Assembly: GCF_002295115.1 (NCBI RefSeq)
Contig: NZ_NSFV01000006.1
Coordinates: 74,501 to 138,500 of the forward strand
Direction of reading: 5' to 3'
DNA: 64,000 bases
Source: Mesorhizobium sp. WSM4311
GTDB lineage: Bacteria; Pseudomonadota; Alphaproteobacteria; Rhizobiales; Rhizobiaceae
The notes under the pieces are model-generated. The model was not told the DNA's origin. It did no database searches and worked only from the letters and a program-made list of their open reading frames with translations. The translations under genes and the position numbers were made by a program. Shown here piece after piece: positions 17,740-26,186 of this stretch (the first letter of the stretch is position 1; each line of letters begins with the position of its first letter).

Positions 17740-19506
17740 CTACTTTCGACCCATCTCGAAATAGTTGGACAATGGGATGAGCCTGATGAAGATCGTGCCC
17801 TGGGGAAAGACACGCAGTTCCAGCATCGAACCTGAGGAGCGTTGCGCATTCTGGTCGAACAGGAAATTGCCGAGCGAGTAGACTTCCGCCACATCGCCGC
17901 CGGCGAGCGGGACGATCGCCTCGCTCGACACATGCGGATGGCCGCCGACAATGGCCGAGACGCCGCGCAATCGCATCTCATCGGCAAGCATCTCTTCGCG
18001 CGCCGACGGTTCGGTCTTGTACTCGCGGCCCCAATGGACGAAGGCGACCACCGGGCGCTGCGCATTCTCGTGCAGCAGCCGGTCGAGCAAGGCGGGGGTG
18101 AGCAGGTCGGTGTTCTTCGAACCGTTGGTGTCGATGTCGGTCAGGCCGACAAGGTCGAGATCGGCAAGCGCCAGCGTCTCACCATGGCCGAAATGTGGGA
18201 TGCCGGCTTCGTCGAGTGCGCGCACCGTCTCGGCATAGCCGGACGAGCCGAGATCAGAAGCGTGGTTGTTGGCGAGGCTGACGCCGGCGACGTGCAGCCG
18301 TTTCAGCATGCTGGCGGCGAGGTCTTCCGGCATGGCCAGCGTCATGCCGTCGATCGCTTCCGGTACGTTGGGCAGGATGACGCCTTCGAGATTGACGATC
18401 AGCGGCCGCGCTCCGGTCAGTGAAACGATGCTGTCGACGATCTTGTCGGCCACGCCGTCGCGGACCAGGATCTTCTTCATGGCGCGACCGAAATTCACGT
18501 CGCCGGCGAGATAGTAGATCCGGTCCTTTGGCCGCGCGGGGTTGTTGAAACCGGGACCGAAGGCGCCGAACAGCGCCACGACATAGCTGGTGGTGCGCTC
18601 GACATAGTCGGACGTGTGTTCCTGCGAGTTCTCGTTGGCTACGACCAGCGGCTGGGCGCCGAACAGTTCGCGCTGCAGCCGGGTCTGGATGTAGAGCGCG
18701 CCGACGGAATCGGCATGACCGGGCTGGCGAAGGGCTGCGATGCCGTCGAGGGAGCCGGCGGCCAGCATATTCAGCGTCTGCTGGTCGAAGCGCCTGGAAT
18801 CATGCTGCGGCAGATAGTGCGAGAAGTCGGAGGATTCGACGATCAGCGTGTCATGGTCGACAATCGGTTTCAGCGCCTCGGCCAGCCTGTCCCAGTCGCC
18901 GCGCTTCGCCTTCACCGACATCGCCACCGGCACGATCTTCGCCCCTGGGAAATAGTGGTGCAGGAAGGGCAGCATGGCGCGCACGCCATGTTCCTTGTCG
19001 AACAGGCAGGATTCCTCGACCATGTCGCCGTGGGCTTCGAGAAGGCGCACGGCATCGCTGTCGGCCGCCACCGGGCCAAGCACGGTGTCGAAGCCGCGCG
19101 CCGTGGTGGCGTAGAGCTTGTTCGTCTTGTGGAAATGGTCCGGAGACAGGATGACGATGCGCTTGTAGCGGAAACCCGACGCTGCCCTGAAGCCGAGTGC
19201 CACGAGGTCGGCGGCCAGCAGGTGATGCGGCACCGTGATGCCGGTCAGCCGCTGGTTGGAGGGCTGGACAGTGGCGACGCTGGCGATGGCGTCCTTGAAC
19301 AGCGTGGCGTCGTCGTAAAACGGCGGGAAGTTTTCGGTACCGGGCGGGCAGACGGTCGGGGCGGCGAAGGCGGAGAAAGGGAGGAGGGCGAGGAGGATGA
19401 TTGCCGATATTCGTTGAATGGTAGCGCCCAGTGCACCCCCCTCTGTCCTGCCGGACAGTCCGGCAGGACAGAGGGGGGTGCCTTGGCGCAGAGGCTTGAG
19501 CGTCAC
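17740..19506 (-). CDS. Memo-family (AmmeMemoRadiSam B) domain fused to a CapA-like domain, exported
   Basis: The frame gives 588 residues from a GTG at 19506 that overlaps the TGA of the upstream WD40-caspase gene (GTGA). Residues about 9-25 are encoded by a perfect palindrome, so the natural start is uncertain; the signal peptide hydrophobic core is at about 34-48 (AIILLALLPFSAFA). Residues about 70-310 are Memo-like: ITVPHHLLAADLV, VILSPDHFHKTN, EHGVRAMLPFLHHYFP and VESSDFSHY. Residues about 325-585 are CapA/PGA_cap-like (calcineurin-type fold): YLAGDVNFGRAM, LIVNLEGVI, LANNHASDLG, FVHWGREY, VGGHPHV and SLGNFLFDQ. No function can be assigned from this fusion; it ends the leftward caspase gene run. 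Confidence 0.82.
   Translation of the reverse strand: MTLKPLRQGTPLCPAGLSGRTEGGALGATIQRISAIILLALLPFSAFAAPTVCPPGTENFPPFYDDATLFKDAIASVATVQPSNQRLTGITVPHHLLAADLVALGFRAASGFRYKRIVILSPDHFHKTNKLYATTARGFDTVLGPVAADSDAVRLLEAHGDMVEESCLFDKEHGVRAMLPFLHHYFPGAKIVPVAMSVKAKRGDWDRLAEALKPIVDHDTLIVESSDFSHYLPQHDSRRFDQQTLNMLAAGSLDGIAALRQPGHADSVGALYIQTRLQRELFGAQPLVVANENSQEHTSDYVERTTSYVVALFGAFGPGFNNPARPKDRIYYLAGDVNFGRAMKKILVRDGVADKIVDSIVSLTGARPLIVNLEGVILPNVPEAIDGMTLAMPEDLAASMLKRLHVAGVSLANNHASDLGSSGYAETVRALDEAGIPHFGHGETLALADLDLVGLTDIDTNGSKNTDLLTPALLDRLLHENAQRPVVAFVHWGREYKTEPSAREEMLADEMRLRGVSAIVGGHPHVSSEAIVPLAGGDVAEVYSLGNFLFDQNAQRSSGSMLELRVFPQGTIFIRLIPLSNYFEMGRK
19433..19481. repeat. Perfect 49-bp palindrome inside the N-terminal coding region
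   Basis: Two 24-bp arms (19433-19456 and 19458-19481) are perfectly complementary around a single central A; the core is CCGGACAGTCCGG. Weaker pairing with one bulge extends the hairpin to about 19424-19489. It lies between the GTG start and the signal-peptide core of the Memo-CapA gene and is translated in frame as GTPLCPAGLSGRTEGGA. Its form is that of a dispersed rhizobial palindromic repeat. Confidence 0.9.
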
Positions 19507-22500
19507 GGCTCGGCCAACACGATGTTCTCCACGCCGCCGACATAATAGAACGGTTTCTGCTTCGACGCGGTCAGCCGAACCACTTCGTGCGAGATGAAAT
19601 CGGCGAGCCCGAACAGCGTGACGCCGCCATCCGAGGTCTTCGCCTTGCCGCGCAGGCCTTCGAGGACCGAATAGGTGAAGACGCCGTGGCCGAGCTCCGG
19701 CAATTCGGCGGCGCTGTTGTTGGCCGCGGTCGCCGAAAACACGACGATGCGCGCGTCCTGCGCGTCCTTTTCCAGGCGCGGATTGAAGGCGTTGGCGGCG
19801 TGGCAGGTGTCGAGCAGCATGAAGCGCATTCCCTTGGCCCGCTCGACCGATTTCTGGATGTCACCCCAGTCGACGAGCGAAGAGCGCTTCCAGCGATCGG
19901 CATCCTGTTTGCGGCCGTCCGTCGGGATGAAATAGTAGTCCTCGTCGATGTTGATGCCATGGCCGGCGACGAAGATGATGGTGGTGTCGTGCTCGCCAGG
20001 CCTGTCGAGGAAATCGGCAAGCTGGTCGTCGATCGTGTGCGAGTCCGGCTCCATGATGTTGTCGGCGCTGGCGACGGTGTAGGTCTGTTGCGCCTTGTCT
20101 GGGCTCTCGTCGAGCGCCTCGCGATTGACCAGAACCAGCGTCTCCATCGATGAGAACAAGGGCGCCGACTTCTGTGCAACCACCTTGAGGAATTCGGTGG
20201 CGTCGTCGACGGGGTAGCGCAAATCGCAGGGATGGCCGGAACAGGCGTCGGTCAGGAACGGATATTTGTCGACGCCGATCACCGCGACATAGAGCTTGCC
20301 CTTGGCCTCGGCCTTCTCGGTCTTCCTCGCCAGCGCCGTCACGCTGCGCTCGGTCAGATAGCCGAATTCGTTGGTGCCGGTGATGCGGATGATGTTCTGG
20401 CCATCCTCGACCGGTACCTCGACTGTTGTCTTGTTGCCGTCGACCGAACGCGTGGCGATGTCGCCGACATAGCGGCTGTTCGACAGGATCGAGTAGCCGG
20501 CGACACCGGTTCCGGCTTCCTTGGCGCCCGTGATCTCGACGGCGACATAACCGCCGCGGACCTTGCTCTGGTCGTCGGCGAGGCGGATGCCGAATTCCGG
20601 TGGCTTGCGCTGCAAGAGCTTCTGCAACTCGTTGTCCACGCCCGGCCGCATCTCCTGGACTGCCTGTTTGGCGCTGCGCAGGATTATGGCGCGGCGCACC
20701 ATTTCCGGGCTCCAGAGGTACTTCTTCAACTGGCCGGCGCGGATGAAGCGGCCTTCATGGTCACGGCCCTGGTTGACGTGCCAGCCGATCAGCTTGTCGC
20801 CCTCATCGGAGGAATAATAGTAGCCCTGCGGCATCCAGGCGATCCATTGCGAACCGGCAAAGAACATCGACACGATCAGCTCGTGCGTCTTCAGGTTCCA
20901 CAGCCTCACGGTCTGGTCGGCGCTGCCGGTGACAAGCAGGCCGGCTTTCTCCGAGGCGGCCATGGCGTTGATTTCGCCGGTGTGGCCGGTGAATTCGCCG
21001 GAGACCCTGGCGGTCGCGGCCTTGTATTCCAGCAGCGTGCCGTCACTGCCGCCGGTGATCAGGCCAAGCCCATTGTCGATCAGCGTGAAAGCCGAATGGA
21101 CAAAGCCGTTGGTGGCATCGTTCTCGATCGAGCGCACCACCTTGCCGCCATTGGCGATCTCCAGCACCGCGTTTTCCAGCGCGTCCTTGCCGCCCACTGT
21201 GGCGTGCAGCGACCACTTCCCATCGGTCAGCGCGGCGCGGGCAAACGAGCCGAGCTCGGTCAGCGGCTGCGGGTCGTCGAAGAACCGCTCGGCGGTGGGC
21301 AGTTCCAGCCTCTTGTCCAGCGCGCCCAGCCGTTCGGGGCAAGCCACGCGCTCGGGGCAGGGGTTCGCATTGCCCCAGGCGATGATGCCGTTCGCCGCGT
21401 CGATGCCGATCGCGGTCACCGGTGCGCCCACCCCTTGGAGCAGGGCCTTGCGTTCGCCGGTCGCCGGATCCCAGACCTGGATGGCGTTGCGGGTGCCGCC
21501 GGCGGTCGCCACCAGCGAGCCGTCGGCATTGGCGGCGCTGGCATAGACCGTGCCGTCATGGCCGCTGTAGTCGAGCAGCTTCTCGCCGGTGTCGGTGTTC
21601 CAGACGATGGAGCGGTGCTTGTCGGCGCAGCGATAGCCGCAGGAGGCGACCAGCCGTGATCCCTTGGCGAAGGTCAGCGAGCCGATAAGAAAATCCTGCT
21701 TCGGCATGGCGTGCGCCAGCGTGCCGTCGGCGGCGCGCCAGAGCTGGACCTGGCCGTCCTTGCTGCCGGTGGCAAACAGGCTGCCGTCCTGCGAGGTCGC
21801 CAGCGCCAGGACGCTGACGTCCCGCAAAGGCTCGGTCTCTGCCGGCAAGGCGATCTCGTCGCCCTTGGCGACATCCCACAGCCGGATGCCATTGTCGGTT
21901 GTCGTCGCCGCCAGCCGGGTTCCCGCGGCGGCGAAAGCCAGCTTGTCGATGTGCCAGGAATCGGCGTCGAGCTTCTTGTCCAGCGTCCAGCCGGTCGCTG
22001 ATTTGTCGTCGAGCCGCCAGAGATAGACCATGCCGTCGCCACCCCCGGCAGCCAGTGTCTTGCCATCCGGCGAGAAGGCGAGGTCGTAGGTCGCGTAGTC
22101 GGCGGCCTTGAGCACGGCCTTCATCTTGCCGGTGGCGAAGTCAAACAGCCTGATGTCGCCATAGGGCGGCTTGTCGCCGAGACCGGCGCCGAAATAGCCT
22201 CCGGCGGCGATCGTCCTGCCATCCGGCGAGACCGCGATGGCGAAAATCTTGCCGTCGCTGCCATTGCCGAGATAGCCGCGAATGGTGCGCAGCGTCACGC
22301 CGCTCTGCCAGTCCCAGATGCGGATGGTCTTGTCATCGGATGCCGAGACAACGTCCTCGCCGTCGGGTGTGAAGGCAAGATCGGCAATCCGGGCGGTATG
22401 GCCGCCGGTGTCGATGTCGAGGTGGAAACCCGGCGCGTCCTCGGCGCGGGCGGCCGAGGCCGTGACCAAAACTCCAGCCATGGCCAGCCACCGGCAGGCA

Positions 22501-22535
22501 TGCATGAGGCGCAAGGTGGTTCCGGGTTTCCCCAT
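19503..22535 (-). CDS. Exported WD40-repeat protein with C-terminal caspase-like (C14) protease domain
   Basis: The chosen ATG at 22535 is 2 nt after the upstream stop (TAGCGATG) and gives 1010 residues with a Sec signal (about 1-31, ending ASAARAED). WD40 blades are seen from about 40 to 610, for example HTARIADLAFTPDGEDVVSA, LAFSPDGKTLAAGGGDG and HTGEINAMAASEKAGLLVTG, each near an IW/LW ending. A linker with Ig-like character (about 640-740) precedes the caspase fold starting KLYVAVIGVDKYP at about 747. The catalytic dyad is H859 (VAGHG) and C911 (LLDTCHA). Export means it acts in the periplasm or outside. Overlapping or abutting neighbours suggest one operon. Confidence 0.88.
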   Translation of the reverse strand: MGKPGTTLRLMHACRWLAMAGVLVTASAARAEDAPGFHLDIDTGGHTARIADLAFTPDGEDVVSASDDKTIRIWDWQSGVTLRTIRGYLGNGSDGKIFAIAVSPDGRTIAAGGYFGAGLGDKPPYGDIRLFDFATGKMKAVLKAADYATYDLAFSPDGKTLAAGGGDGMVYLWRLDDKSATGWTLDKKLDADSWHIDKLAFAAAGTRLAATTTDNGIRLWDVAKGDEIALPAETEPLRDVSVLALATSQDGSLFATGSKDGQVQLWRAADGTLAHAMPKQDFLIGSLTFAKGSRLVASCGYRCADKHRSIVWNTDTGEKLLDYSGHDGTVYASAANADGSLVATAGGTRNAIQVWDPATGERKALLQGVGAPVTAIGIDAANGIIAWGNANPCPERVACPERLGALDKRLELPTAERFFDDPQPLTELGSFARAALTDGKWSLHATVGGKDALENAVLEIANGGKVVRSIENDATNGFVHSAFTLIDNGLGLITGGSDGTLLEYKAATARVSGEFTGHTGEINAMAASEKAGLLVTGSADQTVRLWNLKTHELIVSMFFAGSQWIAWMPQGYYYSSDEGDKLIGWHVNQGRDHEGRFIRAGQLKKYLWSPEMVRRAIILRSAKQAVQEMRPGVDNELQKLLQRKPPEFGIRLADDQSKVRGGYVAVEITGAKEAGTGVAGYSILSNSRYVGDIATRSVDGNKTTVEVPVEDGQNIIRITGTNEFGYLTERSVTALARKTEKAEAKGKLYVAVIGVDKYPFLTDACSGHPCDLRYPVDDATEFLKVVAQKSAPLFSSMETLVLVNREALDESPDKAQQTYTVASADNIMEPDSHTIDDQLADFLDRPGEHDTTIIFVAGHGINIDEDYYFIPTDGRKQDADRWKRSSLVDWGDIQKSVERAKGMRFMLLDTCHAANAFNPRLEKDAQDARIVVFSATAANNSAAELPELGHGVFTYSVLEGLRGKAKTSDGGVTLFGLADFISHEVVRLTASKQKPFYYVGGVENIVLAEP

Positions 22536-22537
22536 CG

Positions 22538-23245
22538 CTATTTGGCTTCGGCCGCTGGTTGCTCGTTGCCAACATAGGTCTCGATCGCCGTGGCAAAAGT
22601 CGGCGAACCCGCCTTGCGCTGCTTGTCGACATAGCCGGCAAAATAACTCCAGAACGAGACGGCGTAGTCGCGGAAATAGGCATCGGTCACCTTGCGTGAG
22701 CACAGGTCGCCGTCGACGCAGAAGGACAGCCGGTTGAGGAAATAGACGATGCGGTCGAAATTCTCGCTGAAGTCGGCGAGCGGCATGTCGCCGCCTGAAG
22801 CGCTCATCGCCTCGATGCCGATGCGCTGGCGGAACACCTGCTCCTCGGTCGGCGAAGGGTTGGCGCTGAGCAGATTGTCGTATTTGGCGTTGAGGGCGGC
22901 AAGACGATCCTTCAACGCCCGTTGTGCCTGCTGGTAGTCCTTGGTTTCCCAGAGCTCGACCAGCGACATCGTCTGCTCGACGCGCTTCTGCTCCTGATTG
23001 GCCAGGAACTGGTAGACCGAGAATGCCAGGGTGAAGATGATGGCGAAACGCACCAGCAAGCCCGACCAGGCATAGACCAGCATGCGCCAGTCGCGATCGG
23101 TGAAGGGATTGCTCTCCTTCTTGATCTCATGGCTGCTCGGCCAGGGGAAACCTTCGGTGGTTTCCGGCAGCGACTCCTTCGCCGCCGGCGCCTTTGCGGG
23201 CGCGGCCACCGGTGTCTGCTTTGTCGTGCCCCCCGGCTTCTTCAT
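22538..23245 (-). CDS. Single-TM protein of the caspase cluster, function unknown
   Basis: This 235-residue protein has a Pro/Ala/Lys-rich N-terminal tail (1-50), one membrane helix (about 63-85, VRFAIIFTLAFSVYQFLA) and a helical domain of about 150 residues. LVELWETKDYQQAQRALKDRLAAL and FDRIVYFLNRLSFC recall the DUF4760 group, but I am unsure of that match. Two cysteines flank DGDL (CVDGDLC). Its start overlaps the upstream small secreted gene by 4 nt (ATGA), and its stop is 2 nt before the WD40-caspase start, so translation of the three genes is probably coupled. It could anchor the exported caspase proteins at the inner membrane. Confidence 0.75.
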   Translation of the reverse strand: MKKPGGTTKQTPVAAPAKAPAAKESLPETTEGFPWPSSHEIKKESNPFTDRDWRMLVYAWSGLLVRFAIIFTLAFSVYQFLANQEQKRVEQTMSLVELWETKDYQQAQRALKDRLAALNAKYDNLLSANPSPTEEQVFRQRIGIEAMSASGGDMPLADFSENFDRIVYFLNRLSFCVDGDLCSRKVTDAYFRDYAVSFWSYFAGYVDKQRKAGSPTFATAIETYVGNEQPAAEAK

Positions 23246-23622
23246 TTGCAGCTGTCCAGTTCGATGGTGGCGGAGGGATCAAGCACTATGCCCGGCGCTT
23301 CAAGCTGCTTTTTCAGGCATACCAGCTGCGGACGCGAAACTATGAACTGCATGTCAGGCTCCGCCGGCGCCTTGTTGGGCGAGGGCAAGGCTTCGACCAC
23401 GCCGCGCGAGGCGCAGCTCGAGAGATCGACCACCACCGCGTCACTGCTGGTTTTGGCGAACTGGTCGTACTGATCGAGGAAGCACGTCGCCAGTTCCGAA
23501 TTGATGACCACCTGTTTGGCGCAAAGGCCGCAGCTGTCCTGTGCCAAGGCATTGGCGATCAGCAACAGGGCGCCGGCAAGTCCGGCAAGCGTTGCGCGCC
23601 AGGAGAAAAAGGACTTCTTCAC
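23242..23622 (-). CDS. Small Cys-rich exported protein of the caspase cluster, function unknown
   Basis: The protein has 126 residues. A Sec signal (about 1-28, FFSWRATLAGLAGALLLIANALA) is followed by DSCGLCAKQVVINSELATCFLDQY. Six cysteines remain in the mature chain, enough for three disulfides, which fits a periplasmic location. I recognise no family. It lies 117 nt downstream of the Tat-caspase gene and overlaps the following one-TM gene by 4 nt. A substrate, regulator or inhibitor role toward the neighbouring proteases is conceivable but is only an inference from position. Confidence 0.72.
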   Translation of the reverse strand: MKKSFFSWRATLAGLAGALLLIANALAQDSCGLCAKQVVINSELATCFLDQYDQFAKTSSDAVVVDLSSCASRGVVEALPSPNKAPAEPDMQFIVSRPQLVCLKKQLEAPGIVLDPSATIELDSCK

Positions 23623-23739
23623 AATCGATCCTACCTGCTTCGTCGGCCGCTGAGCCTTGGCCGCGGCTGGGATGTTCTCATATCGCGCCGATCGCGCAAG
23701 AGCCTGATATACCAGGCCGTGAGGCCCTGGGGCCGAAGC

Positions 23740-25941
23740 TCAGGCGCGCGGCACCGTCTCCATCGGGAAGATCATCACTGCCCCCTTCGGGCCGCTCTTG
23801 TCGGCAAGCCGCATCACCGAACGGGTCGGCGGCGCCATGCCGATATCGGCGAGCATGTCGGAGAAGCTGGCGGGGCCGAGGCCGCGCGTCATCGCCGCGA
23901 CGCCGTCCTGCGCCAGGAAGCTCAGATCTTCCTTCTCGCTTTCCGGCGGCGCCTCGGTCAGCACCGCGATCATCCGTTCCATGCCGAAGCTGGTGTCGGT
24001 GAAGGCGAGCAGCCCTTCCTCCAGCGTGGCCTGCGGGGCCAGGCGTTCGGCGACGATGTGGGTGATCGAATAGTCGCTGCCGACATAGAGCACGTTGATG
24101 TCGACCAGCTGGTCCGAGCTGTTCTTGGCCAGCACATGCACCTCGTCGCCCGGCGAGACGCGCGGCACTGCGGAAGCCTGCAAGGGTTCGAGCCCGTCCT
24201 TGTCACGGCGCTTGACCTGGAACTGCACGTCGACATCCTCGGGCTTGTAGTCGGAGGCAGCCGCCAGCCGTGACAGCCCGGTGGCGCGGTAGATGGTGCG
24301 CAAATTCCTGGTCGTGGCGTCGGCCAGCTTCTGGCGGTCGTCCGGGTGGATGATGATCAGCGCCGGCTTGCTGCCGTCCTTCAGCGTCACGTCGCCCGAC
24401 GCCGGCAGGAACCATAGGGCCGGCTTGTCGCTGGCGTCCTTACCGGCGCCCGCAATGGCATTCTCACGCATCACCGCGAAGCGCAGCTCGGCGCTCTTGC
24501 CCGGGGCGACCAGTTCGATGTTGAAGCCGGTTTCCTTGGCCGCGGCCAGTTCGTCGAGAACCGAATTGACCAGTTCGGTTTCTTTTTCGAGTCCCTTGGT
24601 CGCGGCCGGCCGAGCGACCGTGAGCCTGTAGTCGACGGCGATCTCAGCCACCCGCGCATAGGCGTTGGCAGGAATGTCGGCCAGTTTGAGTGCCGGCTTC
24701 TTCTCGAACTCGACCGGCTTGACGCGGCTTTCCAGGTTCTTGGCCGACTCCACCTCGAGATAGCCGACCGCTTCGGACAGCGACGACAGCGCCGAGGGCA
24801 GGATGGCAAGCTTGCTGCCAGGCGTGAGGCGATGCAGCAGGCCGGCGCCGATCGTCGCCTCACCCTCCTTGACGACGATTGGCCACTGCATGACGGCGTC
24901 GGTCTTGTCGGTGCCGAATACGCGCGCGTCGAGCTCGCCCTCGAACAGCGGCGTCGGCCGGGTGCGGCTGTCGGCCGAATATTGCTGCAGCACGGCCTGG
25001 CCGAGCTGGCGATAGGTGACGTCAGGGTTTTCAGCGAGCTTCGACAGGATGGTGAAGGTGAACAGGCCGAAGCGCGGCGCATCCGCCGTTCCCTTGGGCA
25101 GCGGCATCTCCGGCGTCGTCTCCACCGTCTGCGCGGCATAGAAGGCAACCAGCTTGCCCTTGGTGATCGCTTCGCCGCCAGTCGGCGTCAGGTTGAAGGC
25201 GGGCTTGCGCGCGCCATTCTCGTCAAGGCCGCGCGAGGCGCTTGCGACCGTGTCCTCATAGGCCTTGACGGCGGCCGCCCTGGCGGCCTCGTCGCCGCCG
25301 ACCAGGTCGGCGAATTCGACCTTGCGCTCCAACTCGTCATCGACCTCGACGGCGCGCGTCGCGGTGCCGGAATGGCAGCAGTCGAAGACAGCCCAGACAA
25401 AGGCGCCCTTGTTGCGGATGGCGTCGAGCGCATCGCCGATCTCATTGTCGACCAGCGCGTTCGGCACGCCGGCATCGCGATTGATCCATTTCTCGATGTC
25501 GACGGGCAGGAAAATCTCGTCGAGTCCGTCGGTCTCGTCGCCCTTGACCCTTTCCGGCTGCTGGGCGCCGTGGCCGGACAGATGCAGATAGACGAAATCG
25601 TCGCGCTGAACCTTGGCCGCCAGGTCGGCGAGCGCCGCCTTGATCGCCGCATGGGTCGGCAGGCCTTTGGCGCCGGGCACGTCCTTGGCAAGCAGCGTGA
25701 CGTTCTCGGGCGCGAAGCGCACGGGGTCGGGCACGTTCTTCAGCAGGTACTCATGCACCAGGCCGGCATCGTTCTTCGGCCCGATCAGCCAGTTCCTTTG
25801 TGGCAGGGCCGGATATTCGGTGCAGGCGACCAGCAGCGCGTGATAGGTGCGCGATGCCGCAAGCGCCCGAAACGAGAGCGTACCGGCCACCATCAGCGCG
25901 GACGTGCCGACAAGCAGCGTCCGGCGTGTCAATTTGATCAT
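23740..25941 (-). CDS. Exported caspase-like (C14) protease with DUF4384-like C-terminus
   Basis: The ATG at 25941 is preferred (733 residues): GGGGAAG lies 5-6 nt upstream and the N-terminus MIKLTRRTLLVGTSALMVAG is a twin-arginine-like signal (cleavage near ALAAS). The caspase fold starts directly after it (RTYHALLVACTEYPAL), with catalytic H124 in HLSGHGAQ and C189 in FDCCHSG. Acidic residues in GDETDGLDEIFLPVD match the metacaspase/caspase substrate region. The C-terminal part (about 560-690; PGDEVHVLAKNSSDQLVDIN, then GMERMIAVLTEAP) resembles DUF4384. It is the first gene of the leftward run and is divergent from zur, so the 245-bp gap must hold its promoter. Confidence 0.87.
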   Translation of the reverse strand: MIKLTRRTLLVGTSALMVAGTLSFRALAASRTYHALLVACTEYPALPQRNWLIGPKNDAGLVHEYLLKNVPDPVRFAPENVTLLAKDVPGAKGLPTHAAIKAALADLAAKVQRDDFVYLHLSGHGAQQPERVKGDETDGLDEIFLPVDIEKWINRDAGVPNALVDNEIGDALDAIRNKGAFVWAVFDCCHSGTATRAVEVDDELERKVEFADLVGGDEAARAAAVKAYEDTVASASRGLDENGARKPAFNLTPTGGEAITKGKLVAFYAAQTVETTPEMPLPKGTADAPRFGLFTFTILSKLAENPDVTYRQLGQAVLQQYSADSRTRPTPLFEGELDARVFGTDKTDAVMQWPIVVKEGEATIGAGLLHRLTPGSKLAILPSALSSLSEAVGYLEVESAKNLESRVKPVEFEKKPALKLADIPANAYARVAEIAVDYRLTVARPAATKGLEKETELVNSVLDELAAAKETGFNIELVAPGKSAELRFAVMRENAIAGAGKDASDKPALWFLPASGDVTLKDGSKPALIIIHPDDRQKLADATTRNLRTIYRATGLSRLAAASDYKPEDVDVQFQVKRRDKDGLEPLQASAVPRVSPGDEVHVLAKNSSDQLVDINVLYVGSDYSITHIVAERLAPQATLEEGLLAFTDTSFGMERMIAVLTEAPPESEKEDLSFLAQDGVAAMTRGLGPASFSDMLADIGMAPPTRSVMRLADKSGPKGAVMIFPMETVPRA

Positions 25942-26186
25942 ATTGCTTCCCCAAGCCCGATCGAATTTCCCAAGCGAAACCATCCTCGCCGAGGATTTTG
26001 TCAGTATTTTGAATGTCGCTGCGCCAAAGAAACCTGCCGTCATCAAATGCGCGGGCACGTTATCATCGGCCCGGGACAACAACAGAAGAGTAGCAAAGAC
26101 GACGGTTCGTCGCTATCTGAATGGGATCAGGCGGTTTGCGCGGGCAGACAGCCTGGAGATGGCGCAGGACAAGTTGGAACCGGACC

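Noticed and set aside
22536..22703. An N-terminal extension of the WD40-caspase protein
   Set aside because: It overlaps the upstream gene in another frame and is Cys/Arg-rich; the ATG at 22535 is 2 nt after the upstream stop and gives a signal peptide.
13085..25941. The caspase cluster as a cytoplasmic antiphage defence system
   Set aside because: Both caspase proteins have export signals, and no nuclease, cyclase, CRISPR or phage-sensing gene is present.
25942..26082. Start of the Tat-type caspase at 26082
   Set aside because: The internal ATG at 25941 has a ribosome site and a twin-arginine-like signal; the upstream extension would bury the signal.
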